Shown: positions 1 to 7,054 of the stretch, one piece after another
How positions within the stretch are numbered: position 1 is the first letter of the stretch
How the letters are laid out: each line of letters opens with the position of its first letter
Assembly: GCA_051646105.1 (NCBI GenBank)
Contig: JBOFCO010000014.1
Span: 1 to 30,001, forward strand
DNA from: JBOFCO01 sp051646105
GTDB lineage: Bacteria; Pseudomonadota; Alphaproteobacteria; Rhodobacterales; Rhodobacteraceae
Length of the DNA: 30,001 bases
Direction of reading: 5' to 3'
The notes under the pieces: generated by a model
What the model was told of the DNA's origin: nothing
The model's database searches: none
What the model saw: only the letters and a program-made list of their open reading frames with translations
Program-made: the position numbers and the translations under genes

Positions 1-105
1 GCCCTGTTCTGGCAACAGGGGCTGACCCCGCGTTGGTGGCTGGTCCTGCGGCTGTGGCTGACGGCGGGGGTGATCCTGTGCCTTGCGGTGGCCGCCTATG
101 GTTGA
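1..105 (+). CDS. C-terminus of a membrane protein (5' end outside window)
   Basis: An open frame enters from the left edge and stops with TGA at 103-105, giving the last 34 residues of a protein. The tail is rich in Trp, Leu, Val and Ala, with one clear hydrophobic segment (about residues 13-32 of the fragment) preceded by Arg/Trp, as expected for a final transmembrane helix. Its stop overlaps the start of rnhA by 8 bp, so the two are probably cotranscribed and translationally coupled. A DUF3429-type membrane protein would be a plausible identity next to rnhA, but the fragment is too short to show this; the family is a guess. Confidence 0.5.
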   Translation, partial: ALFWQQGLTPRWWLVLRLWLTAGVILCLAVAAYG

Positions 106-574
106 GCTTTTCGCCTATACGGACGGGGCCTGTTCCGGCAATCCCGGCCCAGGTGGCTGGGGGGTGCTGCTTCAGGCGATGGAAAGCGGTGCCGTGGTGC
201 GGGAGCGCGAGATCAAGGGTGGGGAAGCCCGGACCACCAACAACCGCATGGAACTTATGGCCGCCATTTCCGCGCTGGAGGGGCTGAAACGTCCGACCGC
301 GATCACCGTCGTAACCGACAGCGCCTATGTGAAGAACGGCGTGAACCAGTGGATTCACGGCTGGAAGCGCAACGGCTGGCGCACGGCAGACAACAAGCCC
401 GTCAAGAACGCCGAGCTGTGGCAAAGACTGGAACTTGCCCAGGCACGGCATCAGGTGCGCTGGGAATGGATCAAGGGCCATGCCGGGCACCCGGAAAACG
501 AACGTGCCGATGCACTGGCCCGTGCGGGTATGGCACCCTTCAAGCCCGCCAAAACCCCGCAGCCTGCACCATGA
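98..574 (+). CDS. rnhA: Ribonuclease HI
   Basis: A 158-residue protein that cleaves the RNA strand of RNA-DNA hybrids (R-loops, primer removal) in the cytoplasm with Mg2+. The four acidic catalytic residues are visible: D9 in YTDGACSGNPG, E52 in NNRMEL, D74 in VVTDSAY and D138 in NERADALA. The conserved His of the flexible loop is present (H128 in KGHAGHPENE). The basic protrusion (HGWKRNGWRTADNKP, near residue 90) marks it as an E. coli-type RNase HI. ATG at 98 is chosen rather than the in-frame ATG at 83 because homologues begin two or three residues before the first strand. The start overlaps the upstream stop by 8 bp, and the stop overlaps the next gene as ATGA, so it sits inside a coupled operon. 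Confidence 0.97.
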   Translation: MVELFAYTDGACSGNPGPGGWGVLLQAMESGAVVREREIKGGEARTTNNRMELMAAISALEGLKRPTAITVVTDSAYVKNGVNQWIHGWKRNGWRTADNKPVKNAELWQRLELAQARHQVRWEWIKGHAGHPENERADALARAGMAPFKPAKTPQPAP

Positions 575-1194
575 CGCTGGTCGAGGGGCTGGATTACGCG
601 GCTGTGCTGGTCTTTGCCCTGACCGGCGCGCTTGTCGCCAGCCGGGCGCAGCTTGATCTGGTGGGCTTCATCTTTATCGCCGCGCTGACGGCTGTGGGCG
701 GCGGTACGCTGCGCGACCTGCTTCTGGGCCGCGACCCGGTGTTCTGGGTGCGCAAGCCCGAATATGTGTTGCTGGCCTCGGCAGCCGCCATTCTGGTGTT
801 CTTTACCGCGCATCTGCTGGAAAGCCGCTATCGCGCGATCCTGTGGCTGGATGCCTGCGCGCTGGGGGTGGCCGTCCCTGCCGGCGTGGGGGTTGCGTTC
901 AGCATGGGACAGGGGCCGGTAATCGTGTTGATCACGGGCGTCGTCACCGGCTGTTTCGGCGGGCTTATGCGCGATGTGGTCTGCAACGAGGTGCCCTTGG
1001 GGCTGCGGCAGGGAGAACTGTATCTGACCGCGGCTTTTGGTGGCGCGGCAGCAGCGCTGGTCTGGGGTTGGCTCATATCCCCTGGTCCGCCCGCCCTGAT
1101 GGCCTGCGCGGCCGTCACATTCGCACTGCGGGCGGGCAGTCTGGCATTCGGCTGGCGGTTGCCGGTCTACAAGGCCCGGCCGCCGCGACAGTGA
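571..1194 (+). CDS. TRIC cation channel family protein (UPF0126, YadS-like)
   Basis: A 207-residue inner-membrane protein. It has the family's duplicated three-helix repeat: the first repeat carries GGGTLRD (about residues 43-49) and the second GCFGGLMRDVV (about 127-137), the Gly-rich kinks ending in Arg-Asp that are typical of bacterial TRIC trimers. Seven hydrophobic stretches can be counted. TRIC proteins conduct K+ and other monovalent cations; the physiological role in bacteria is poorly known. ATG at 571 overlaps the rnhA stop by 4 bp (ATGA), which settles the start. The last 80 nt overlap the 3' end of the convergent EVE-domain gene. Confidence 0.9.
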   Translation: MTLVEGLDYAAVLVFALTGALVASRAQLDLVGFIFIAALTAVGGGTLRDLLLGRDPVFWVRKPEYVLLASAAAILVFFTAHLLESRYRAILWLDACALGVAVPAGVGVAFSMGQGPVIVLITGVVTGCFGGLMRDVVCNEVPLGLRQGELYLTAAFGGAAAALVWGWLISPGPPALMACAAVTFALRAGSLAFGWRLPVYKARPPRQ

Positions 1195-1621
1195 CCTTCG
1201 TCATTGCCGTCTCGATTGTCGTGAAATCGGAAGCGGTGATCGTCAGCACACCGAAGCGGAACGCATAGCCCCAAGTGCGTCTGCCGCGCGTGAATTCCAT
1301 CCTGTCAAGCAACGGACGGATCGGCGCGATTGCCGCCCTGTCCCAGATCACATCGCGGCGAAAGGGCAGGAAACCGTTGCCCGAGTCAATGCTGTAGGGT
1401 TGGCCATCTGCCACGGTGCCAAGGGCGGTGAAACTTTGCAGCCCGTCCGAGTGCCCGATGCTGGCCGATGGCGAATAATATACGATCCGATCCCCCGGTG
1501 CGATACGGGCCAACGGGCCCCCCTTGCCATGACAGACCTGCATGAACCCGCCTGCACGGCCCCGTGCGACATGATCTGCGCAGGCGATGGCGATCCAGAA
1601 TTTCCGGCCGTTCTGCATCAT
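1115..1621 (-). CDS. EVE domain-containing protein (UPF0310)
   Basis: A 168-residue protein. The EVE (PUA-like) domain fills about residues 7-140, with recognisable blocks FWIAIACADHV, GGFMQVCHGK, PGDRIVYYSP, FTALGTV, PFRRDV, IRPLLDR and WGYAFRFG. EVE domains bind modified nucleobases in RNA or DNA, and fusions to restriction enzymes are known, but stand-alone copies have no settled function. The start is well supported: a perfect AGGAGGTG at 1626-1633 (minus strand) lies just ahead of two consecutive ATG codons, 1621 and 1618. The domain ends near residue 140. The last ~27 residues are encoded antisense to the 3' end of the TRIC gene and look unstructured, as if a stop codon had been lost and the frame ran on into its neighbour. 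Confidence 0.88.
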   Translation of the reverse strand: MMQNGRKFWIAIACADHVARGRAGGFMQVCHGKGGPLARIAPGDRIVYYSPSASIGHSDGLQSFTALGTVADGQPYSIDSGNGFLPFRRDVIWDRAAIAPIRPLLDRMEFTRGRRTWGYAFRFGVLTITASDFTTIETAMTKVTVAAAGPCRPATASRMPDCPPAVRM

Positions 1622-1682
1622 CGGGCACCTCCTGCCCCGACAATACCTGCCCCCTGCTGACAGTTTCCGTCAGAAGCACGCG

Positions 1683-1922
1683 TCAGAGACGCGGTCCGAA
1701 CCGCTGCCACAACCAGATCAGCGCCAGCGCCCCAAGCACGGCACCGACAAATCCCGCCGCAAGGCCCAGCAGGGAGACCAGCGCCCGCAGAACCAGCCCA
1801 CCCGCCACGGCCCCGAGGATGCCGATGGACACCGTGGTGATGATGCCTGACTCGACCTTCATGATCCGCGTCGCCAGAAACCCTGCGGCAGCCCCGATGA
1901 CGATCATGGCGATGAATGGCAT
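1683..1922 (-). CDS. GlsB/YeaQ/YmgE family stress-response membrane protein
   Basis: A 79-residue, very hydrophobic protein with three predicted membrane helices. It has the Gly-rich pattern of the transglycosylase-associated protein family (IGAAAGFLATRIMK near the N-terminus, GILGAVAGG in the middle). In other bacteria members are induced by envelope or acid stress and their mechanism is unknown. ATG at 1922 is preceded by GGGAGGA at a normal distance, so it is preferred over the longer open frame. The gene is co-directional with the EVE gene, 61 nt upstream of it, so the two may be cotranscribed. Its size is standard for the family. Confidence 0.82.
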   Translation of the reverse strand: MPFIAMIVIGAAAGFLATRIMKVESGIITTVSIGILGAVAGGLVLRALVSLLGLAAGFVGAVLGALALIWLWQRFGPRL

Positions 1923-1986
1923 GGGCGTGTCCTCCCGGTCATGTCGCCGCAATATGGGTGTTGGCGCAGCTTGCGAAAAGGGGGAA

Positions 1987-2886
1987 CTATTGCAGCCTTG
2001 GCGGCAGGATCAGCCCGCGCAGCAAGTCCCCGGCAGGCATCGGTTTGCGCCCCTCGCGCTGCGCTTCTTCGATACGCACGGCACCCGTCTGGCAGGCAAT
2101 GGTGAATCCGTCCAGAACGGTCCCGGCTGGTCCTGCGCCCGGAACCTGGGTAGCGCGCAGCAGCTTGATCCGTTCCCCCGCAACTTCGGTCCATGCCCCA
2201 GGAAAGGGCGAAAGGCCGTTGATCTGCCGCGCAACCGCATCCGCCGAAGCATCCCAGACCACCCGCGCCTCTGCCTTGTCGATCTTGACGGCATAGGTGA
2301 CGCCTGTATCGGGCTGTGGCTCGGCGACCAAAGTGTCAAGCCGGTCCAGCGCCTGCACGATCAACCGCGCGCCCATGGCCGACAGCCGGTCGTGCAGTTC
2401 GCCCGTCGTCTCGGTCGCGCCGATGGCGATTGCCTCGCGCAGCAGAACCGGGCCGGTATCAAGCCCGGCCTCCATCTTCATGATGCAGACGCCGGTTTCG
2501 GCATCCCCCGCCATGATCGCGCGGTGGATGGGGGCAGCGCCGCGCCAGCGTGGCAACAGGCTGGCATGGATGTTCAGGCAGCCCATGCGCGGCGCATGCA
2601 GCACCGGTTGCGGCAGGATCAGCCCATAGGCCACCACCACAGCGACATCGGCGCTGAGGGCTGTGAATTCCGCCTGCGCCTGCGGATCGCGCAGCGACAC
2701 CGGATGGTACACCGGCAGGCCCAGTGCCATCGCCCGCGCCTGCACGGGGCTGGGTCGGGGTTGCTTGCCGCGACCTGCCGGACGTGGCGGCTGGCTATAG
2801 ACCGCAGCGATGTCACGCCCCGCCGTGACCAGCGCATCCAGCACCGGCACGGAAAAGTCAGGCGTACCCATGAACACCACTCTCAT
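1987..2886 (-). CDS. fmt: Methionyl-tRNA formyltransferase
   Basis: A 299-residue enzyme that transfers a formyl group from 10-formyl-THF to Met-tRNA(fMet). The N-terminal Rossmann domain begins RVVFMGTPDFSVP. The catalytic triad equivalent to E. coli N108/H110/D146 is visible as N105 and H107 in NIHASLLPRWRG and D143 in GLDTGPVL. The C-terminal OB-like domain is present, with the GLSPFPGAW block. Its ATG overlaps the stop of the upstream deformylase-like gene as ATGA, making it the last gene of a four-gene operon (def, def, def-like, fmt). The pairing joins the enzyme that adds formyl with the enzymes that remove it. Confidence 0.97.
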   Translation of the reverse strand: MRVVFMGTPDFSVPVLDALVTAGRDIAAVYSQPPRPAGRGKQPRPSPVQARAMALGLPVYHPVSLRDPQAQAEFTALSADVAVVVAYGLILPQPVLHAPRMGCLNIHASLLPRWRGAAPIHRAIMAGDAETGVCIMKMEAGLDTGPVLLREAIAIGATETTGELHDRLSAMGARLIVQALDRLDTLVAEPQPDTGVTYAVKIDKAEARVVWDASADAVARQINGLSPFPGAWTEVAGERIKLLRATQVPGAGPAGTVLDGFTIACQTGAVRIEEAQREGRKPMPAGDLLRGLILPPRLQ

Positions 2887-3392
2887 GCGCCGCCCCGCTT
2901 GCGCAGTTTTTCCGCCCGGGCCAGCAGCCGCTGCCGTTTCAGGGCCGACAGCCTGTCAAAATACATCCTACCCGCCAGATGATCGATCTGGTGCTGCACG
3001 CTTGTCGCCCAGAGCCCGACGAAATCGCGATCCTCCATCACACCCTCGGCGTTGAGGAACCGCACGGTCACCGCGCGGGGCCGGGTGATGACGGCGGAAA
3101 CGCCGGGCAGGTTCGGGCTGGCCTCTTCATGGTCGCGGGGCTGGACAGAGGCGTGAAGAACCAGCGGATTGGCCATCAACACGGCCTGCCCCCGGCTTTC
3201 GCTGCAATCCACAACGGCCAGCCGCAACATCACCCCGACCTGCGGCCCGGCCAGACCATAACCCGGCATGGCGTCCATGGTTTCAACCATATCGGCCCAG
3301 ATGGCGTGCACGTCTTCCGTGATCGCGGGCACATCTGCGGCAGGGGTGCGCAGGCGTGGATCGGGCCAGGGCAAGAAGGGACGAACTGTCAT
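2883..3392 (-). CDS. Peptide deformylase-like protein, active site degenerate
   Basis: A 169-residue protein with the deformylase fold, but probably not an active deformylase. Motif 1 is nearly normal (GYGLAGPQVG, residues 44-53). Motif 2, normally EGCLS with the metal-binding Cys, reads EASPN, putting Ser92 at the Cys position. Motif 3, normally QHExDH, reads QHQIDH: both His ligands (134, 138) remain but the catalytic Glu is Gln135. The frame is intact, so this is a maintained pseudoenzyme or a changed activity, not a decayed gene. ATG at 3392 is chosen because it overlaps the preceding def stop as ATGA; its own stop overlaps fmt in the same way. Strict coupling on both sides suggests it is made together with its active paralogues. 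Confidence 0.85.
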   Translation of the reverse strand: MTVRPFLPWPDPRLRTPAADVPAITEDVHAIWADMVETMDAMPGYGLAGPQVGVMLRLAVVDCSESRGQAVLMANPLVLHASVQPRDHEEASPNLPGVSAVITRPRAVTVRFLNAEGVMEDRDFVGLWATSVQHQIDHLAGRMYFDRLSALKRQRLLARAEKLRKRGGA

Positions 3393-3883
3393 GGCATGCA
3401 AATTGCCAGGACTTCGGCACGCGCCTCGGCCGTCAGATGATCCAGCGTTAGCACGCCGTTCAGATGATCGTTTTCATGCTGCACACATGTAGCGCCGAAG
3501 CCGTCGAACGGGGCCACATAGGTGGTGCCATCCAGCCCCTGCCAGCGCAACCGGATCGCCGACGGCCGGGTGACGAAGGCCATGATGCCGGGAATTGAAA
3601 GGCATCCCTCTGCCGCTGTCGCCCGTTCCTGCGACCGGTAGGTGATCGTCGGGTTCAGAAAGGCCTGCGGTTCCGGCAGACCTTCTTTCCAGCCGGTGTC
3701 CATGACAAAGACGCGGTGCATGGCGCCGATCTGCGGCCCCGCCAAACCGCGCCCGGATGCGGCATACATTGTCTCGAACATATCCGCGACAAGGGCCCGC
3801 ATCTCTCGTGTAAAGGTTTCCACCGGTGCGCATTCCAGCGAAAGGCGCGGATCGGGCCATCGCAGGATCGTCCGCACCGCCAT
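3389..3883 (-). CDS. def: Peptide deformylase (second copy)
   Basis: A 164-residue metallo-hydrolase that removes the formyl group from nascent proteins at the ribosome exit. All three motifs are in place: GRGLAGPQIG (motif 1, with Gly for the usual second Ala), EGCLS with metal ligand C94, and QHENDH with H136, E137 and H140. The C-terminus is short and lacks the basic helix seen in the first copy, which in E. coli PDF contacts the ribosome, so substrate access or ribosome docking may differ. It starts 3 nt after the stop of the upstream def and overlaps the next gene by 4 bp. Confidence 0.92.
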   Translation of the reverse strand: MAVRTILRWPDPRLSLECAPVETFTREMRALVADMFETMYAASGRGLAGPQIGAMHRVFVMDTGWKEGLPEPQAFLNPTITYRSQERATAAEGCLSIPGIMAFVTRPSAIRLRWQGLDGTTYVAPFDGFGATCVQHENDHLNGVLTLDHLTAEARAEVLAICMP

Positions 3884-3886
3884 GGA

Positions 3887-4408
3887 TCAGGCCCGTGCCT
3901 TTTCGCGTTTCAGCTTTTCCATGCGCCGGGTAATCATGCTGCGGCGCAATGGCTTCAGATAGTCGATGAACAGCTTGCCGTTCAGGTGGTCGATTTCATG
4001 CTGAACACAGGTCGACCAAAGGCCGGTGAAATGCTCTTCCTGCACCTTGCCCTCTGGCGACAGCCAGCGCACCCGCACTTCGGCAGGACGTTCCACATCC
4101 GCGTATTGCTCCGGGATCGACAGGCAACCTTCGTCATAGGTGCTGCGCTCTTCGGATGACCAGAAGATTTCCGGGTTGAACATGGCCAGCGGACGCGGCG
4201 CAAGGTCCGGGTCCTTCACGCAATCCAATACGATCAGCCGCTTCGTCACACCGACCTGCGGCGCCGCCAGCCCGATCCCCGGCGCATCATACATGGTTTC
4301 CAGCATGTCGTCGGCAAGCGCGCGAAGATCCGGCGTGATCTCTGCCACGGGGTCGCAGACCTTGCGCAGGCGCGGATCGGGATGGATGAGAATGTTTCGC
4401 AGGCTCAT
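3887..4408 (-). CDS. def: Peptide deformylase (canonical copy)
   Basis: A 173-residue enzyme and the most standard of the three tandem copies. It has GIGLAAPQVG (motif 1, Q51), EGCLS (C95) and QHEIDH (H137, E138, H141), and a Lys/Arg-rich C-terminal helix (LKPLRRSMITRRMEKLKREKARA region) of the type that docks PDF on the ribosome. It is the first gene of the operon that ends with fmt. The 240-nt region upstream separates it from a divergent aminotransferase gene and should hold the operon promoter. This copy is likely the housekeeping enzyme, with the other two being duplicates that have diverged. Confidence 0.96.
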   Translation of the reverse strand: MSLRNILIHPDPRLRKVCDPVAEITPDLRALADDMLETMYDAPGIGLAAPQVGVTKRLIVLDCVKDPDLAPRPLAMFNPEIFWSSEERSTYDEGCLSIPEQYADVERPAEVRVRWLSPEGKVQEEHFTGLWSTCVQHEIDHLNGKLFIDYLKPLRRSMITRRMEKLKREKARA

Positions 4409-4648
4409 GGCGACGATTTAGGCGATGCTTCGGGCGCACGCAATGGTCACAACAGGCATCAAAGCCAAGAAATCTTCGGGATACTCATCCCGTATTTCGG
4501 ACACACGAACATACATTGTTCTGAATACAATTTATGGTATGGAACATTTTCCCATTTTAATGAAATTGCATGGCACGTTGTCCCAACAAAAAGCGGGGGC
4601 TTGCAGCACCATGGCATCCGGCTACCTTGGCCGCAGAAAGAGGAAAGC
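4409..4648. promoter_or_regulatory. Divergent intergenic region, AT-rich, with palindromes
   Basis: This region lies between the def operon (minus) and the PatB-like gene (plus). It is markedly more AT-rich than its surroundings, mainly at 4500-4570. It holds a perfect 6-bp inverted repeat CGGGAT-ACTC-ATCCCG (4477-4492), a 5-7-5 palindrome ATTGT-N7-ACAAT (4515-4531) and an overlapping ATAC-N8-GTAT (4525-4540). A weak promoter reading for the + strand is TTGTTC (4516-4521), 16 nt, TATGGA (4538-4543). No riboswitch-like structure was recognised. The palindromes look like regulator sites for the downstream C-S lyase gene, but no regulator gene is adjacent. Confidence 0.4.
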
Positions 4649-5818
4649 ATGAACTTCGACGAAATCATTGAACGGCGCGGCACCCATTCCGTGAAATGGG
4701 ACGGGATGGAGGCGATGTTCGGCGTTCCTGCCGATACCGGACTGCCCATGTGGGTGGCCGACATGGATTTTCGCCCGCCCGCCTGTGTGCAGCGGGCAGT
4801 TCAGGCCATGGCAGACCATGGCATCTATGGCTATTTCGGTGATGACCGTGCGTATCTTGATGCGGTGCAGTGGTGGATGGCCAGCCGCCATGGCTGGCAG
4901 GTCGAGCGTGAAGCGATCCTTACCACCCATGGTCTCGTGCACGGCACCGGCATGTGTATCGACACCTTCACCCAGCCGGGCGACGGAGTAATGCTGTTCA
5001 CCCCGGTCTATCATGCCTTTGCCCGTACCATCAAAGCTGCCGGTCGTCGTGTGGTGGAATGCCCGCTGGCGGACGTGGATGGCCGGTATCAGATGGATTT
5101 CGATGCGGCGGCGCGGGCGGCTGCTGACGCAAGGATGCTTATCCTGTGCTCGCCCCACAATCCCGGCGGGCGCGTGTGGACGGGTGATGAGCTTCGCGCC
5201 GTCGCCGACCTGGCGCGCGCGCATGACCTGATCCTTGTTTCCGACGAAATCCACCATGACCTGCTGATGCCGGGCCAACGGCATGTGCCGATGCCGCTCG
5301 CCGCGCCGGATATTTCGGATCGTCTGGTGATGATGACCGCCACAACAAAGACCTTCAACATCGCGGGTTGTCATTCCGGGAATGTGATCATCCCGGACCC
5401 CGCCCTGCGCACCCGTTTCGCAGCAAGGATGATGGCGCATGGCATTTCGCCCAATTCCTTCGGCATGCACATGGCCACCGCGGCCTATTCTCCCGAAGGG
5501 GCTGTCTGGGTGGATGCGCTGAACCGGTATCTTGATGGCAACCGGCGCCTGTTCGATGACGGCATCGCCACGATCCCCGGCCTGCGGTCGATGCCGCTGG
5601 AAGCGACCTATCTGGCCTGGGTCGATTTTTCGGATACCGGCATGACCGCAGGTGAATGCAATGCCCGTGTCGAAAAGGGCGCCGGGATCGCGGCCAATCA
5701 CGGCGCAAGCTTCGGGTCGGGGGGCGAGAATTTCCTGCGCTTCAACATCGCCACGCCCCGCGCCCGCGTGGCCGAGGCGGTGGCGCGACTACAGGCGGCA
5801 TTTGCCGATCTTCAATGA
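4649..5818 (+). CDS. PatB/MalY family C-S lyase (PLP aminotransferase fold)
   Basis: A 389-residue fold-type I PLP enzyme. The N-terminus FDEIIERRGTHSVKWDG and the block PMWVADMDF are typical of the MalY/PatB subgroup, whose members cleave cystathionine or cysteine S-conjugates (beta-lyase) rather than transaminate. Visible PLP contacts are Y121 (YHAF), N171 (SPHNPGG), D199 (VSDEIHHDL) and the Schiff-base lysine K234 in TATTKTFN. ATG at 4649 is preceded by AGAGGAAAGC; a longer open frame upstream has no homology. The substrate cannot be told from sequence: cystathionine beta-lyase, cysteine desulfhydrase and odorant C-S lyase are all known in the group. Its stop overlaps the next gene as ATGA. 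Confidence 0.9.
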   Translation: MNFDEIIERRGTHSVKWDGMEAMFGVPADTGLPMWVADMDFRPPACVQRAVQAMADHGIYGYFGDDRAYLDAVQWWMASRHGWQVEREAILTTHGLVHGTGMCIDTFTQPGDGVMLFTPVYHAFARTIKAAGRRVVECPLADVDGRYQMDFDAAARAAADARMLILCSPHNPGGRVWTGDELRAVADLARAHDLILVSDEIHHDLLMPGQRHVPMPLAAPDISDRLVMMTATTKTFNIAGCHSGNVIIPDPALRTRFAARMMAHGISPNSFGMHMATAAYSPEGAVWVDALNRYLDGNRRLFDDGIATIPGLRSMPLEATYLAWVDFSDTGMTAGECNARVEKGAGIAANHGASFGSGGENFLRFNIATPRARVAEAVARLQAAFADLQ

Positions 5819-6339
5819 GGCGTGCGCTTTTCCTTCTGATGGCTCTGGCGGTCGCAGTCATTGCGCTGATCGCCCCACGCCTGCCGGATCGCGGTCCCGC
5901 ACCGCTGCCGCCGCTGTCGGGTCAGGTCGACCGCATCCTGATCGAAAAGGCCGCGCGCAAGATGACGGTGTTCCGGGATGGCATCGCGCTGCGCAGCTAT
6001 CCGGTGGCATTGGGGTTCGCACCCAGAGGCGACAAGGTCAGGCAGGGGGACGGGCGCACGCCGGAAGGTTTCTATCGCATCGACCGCAGGAACCAGAACA
6101 GCGCGTTCCACCTGTCGCTTGGCATCGACTATCCGCAACCCGAGGATCGGGCGCGGGCAAAGGCCGGCGGCTATGACCCCGGCGGCGACATTTTCATCCA
6201 CGGCCAACCCAATGCCATGCCGGTGGGAATGAAGGGTCGGGGCGATTGGACGGCGGGCTGCATCGCCGTGACCAACGCCCAGATCGAGGAGTTGTGGCGC
6301 GTGGTGCCGGTGGGGACGCAGGTGGAAATCAGACCGTGA
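5815..6339 (+). CDS. L,D-transpeptidase family protein (YkuD fold)
   Basis: A 174-residue protein. It starts with a signal peptide or anchor (MRRALFLLMALAVAVIALIA) and then has a single YkuD catalytic domain. The catalytic region is visible: H129 in IFIHGQPN and the nucleophile C149 in DWTAGCIAVTN. This form of the Cys motif is closer to the ErfK/YafK group, which includes DpaA, an enzyme that cuts Lpp off peptidoglycan, than to classical 3-3 cross-linking enzymes, so either chemistry is possible. It should act in the periplasm on peptidoglycan stem peptides. Its ATG overlaps the stop of the PatB-like gene by 4 bp, so the two are translationally coupled although no shared pathway is obvious. 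Confidence 0.88.
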   Translation: MRRALFLLMALAVAVIALIAPRLPDRGPAPLPPLSGQVDRILIEKAARKMTVFRDGIALRSYPVALGFAPRGDKVRQGDGRTPEGFYRIDRRNQNSAFHLSLGIDYPQPEDRARAKAGGYDPGGDIFIHGQPNAMPVGMKGRGDWTAGCIAVTNAQIEELWRVVPVGTQVEIRP

Positions 6340-6458
6340 ATGAGGCTGGTCAGGCGACGGCCTGCGCCCATCAAAAGCGCCTGCACCCAATATCGTCCGG
6401 GCAGCATGCAACTGTCCCCGCCGACATATCCACCGCCTGGCTGAGCTACAAGCGTGTT

Positions 6459-6809
6459 TCAGAACCTCGGCAACAAACCGACCGGCGCGTTTTCGGCGCG
6501 GACGAAATCCAGCGGGGCCTTGTCCTCTGCCAAGGTTGACCGTTTGAACGTGCAGACCAACTCGCCATTCTCGACATCCGACGCGACGATCAGGCACTGC
6601 CACATGTGGCGTGAACCGTCATAAATATCACCGAGCCCCCGGAGATGGGTCAGAGGGCCGGCTTCCAGAGCCAACCCTTCGTGCCAGAGCCGCAGCACGG
6701 GATAGATTTCATTGCCCAGATGCAATCGCAAACGCGACTTCCTTCGTTGCGCCAGACGACGCGCAATTTCCAGCCCCTCACGCACTTCCCTGGGTAAGAA
6801 TTCCGACAT
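6459..6809 (-). CDS. Conserved-looking small protein of unknown function
   Basis: A 116-residue soluble protein that I do not recognise. It has no signal peptide. The N-terminus is a charged helix (REVREGLEIARRLAQRRKSR); the rest looks beta-rich, with alternating hydrophobic residues (LRLHLGNEIYPVLRLW, WQCLIVASDVENGELVCTFKRS). The basic stretch RRKSRLRL leading into a beta domain resembles the entry of PilZ-type domains, but the diagnostic RxxxR and D/NxSxxG pair is not seen, so this is only a loose analogy. ATG at 6809 is chosen because GGGAG lies at a normal distance upstream. It converges on the L,D-transpeptidase-like gene with a 119-nt gap in which I see no terminator. Confidence 0.68.
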   Translation of the reverse strand: MSEFLPREVREGLEIARRLAQRRKSRLRLHLGNEIYPVLRLWHEGLALEAGPLTHLRGLGDIYDGSRHMWQCLIVASDVENGELVCTFKRSTLAEDKAPLDFVRAENAPVGLLPRF

Positions 6810-7054
6810 GGCACACTCCCTGTGATCAGTGTGACGGATGGCCGCCAAAAATCAAGCTGCCGATCAGTATCATGTTTTTATTGAATATTTTGTGATAGAA
6901 TTTTGCAGTTCCATGATTCTGCAATCAGCGGTGGCAAGCCAGTCTGGGCCTATGGTGCGCCTGCGCGCAGAACCTATGCGCGTGGCGGGCTTGCCCGGCG
7001 ATGGGTCAGGGCTAAATCTGCCCGGATCCTTGCGGTCAGGAAAGGACAGCGGCG
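6810..7054. promoter_or_regulatory. Divergent AT-rich intergenic region with inverted repeat
   Basis: This 245-nt region separates the small unknown gene (minus) from the glutathionyl-hydroquinone reductase gene (plus). A stretch around 6850-6925 is strongly AT-rich. It contains an inverted repeat TTGCAG-N10-CTGCAA (6903-6924) and, just before it, TAGAAT at 6896-6901, a 5 of 6 match to a -10 hexamer without a convincing -35. The palindrome could be the operator of a regulator controlling one or both genes; no regulator gene is adjacent. The remaining ~130 nt before the reductase start are GC-rich and show nothing clear apart from GGAC near the start codon. Confidence 0.35.

Noticed and set aside
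6390..6458. tRNA-like start TAGCTCAGCCAGG on the minus strand
   Set aside because: No T-arm (GGTTCGAATCC-like), no matching acceptor stem and no CCA context follow within tRNA length, so it is a chance D-arm match.
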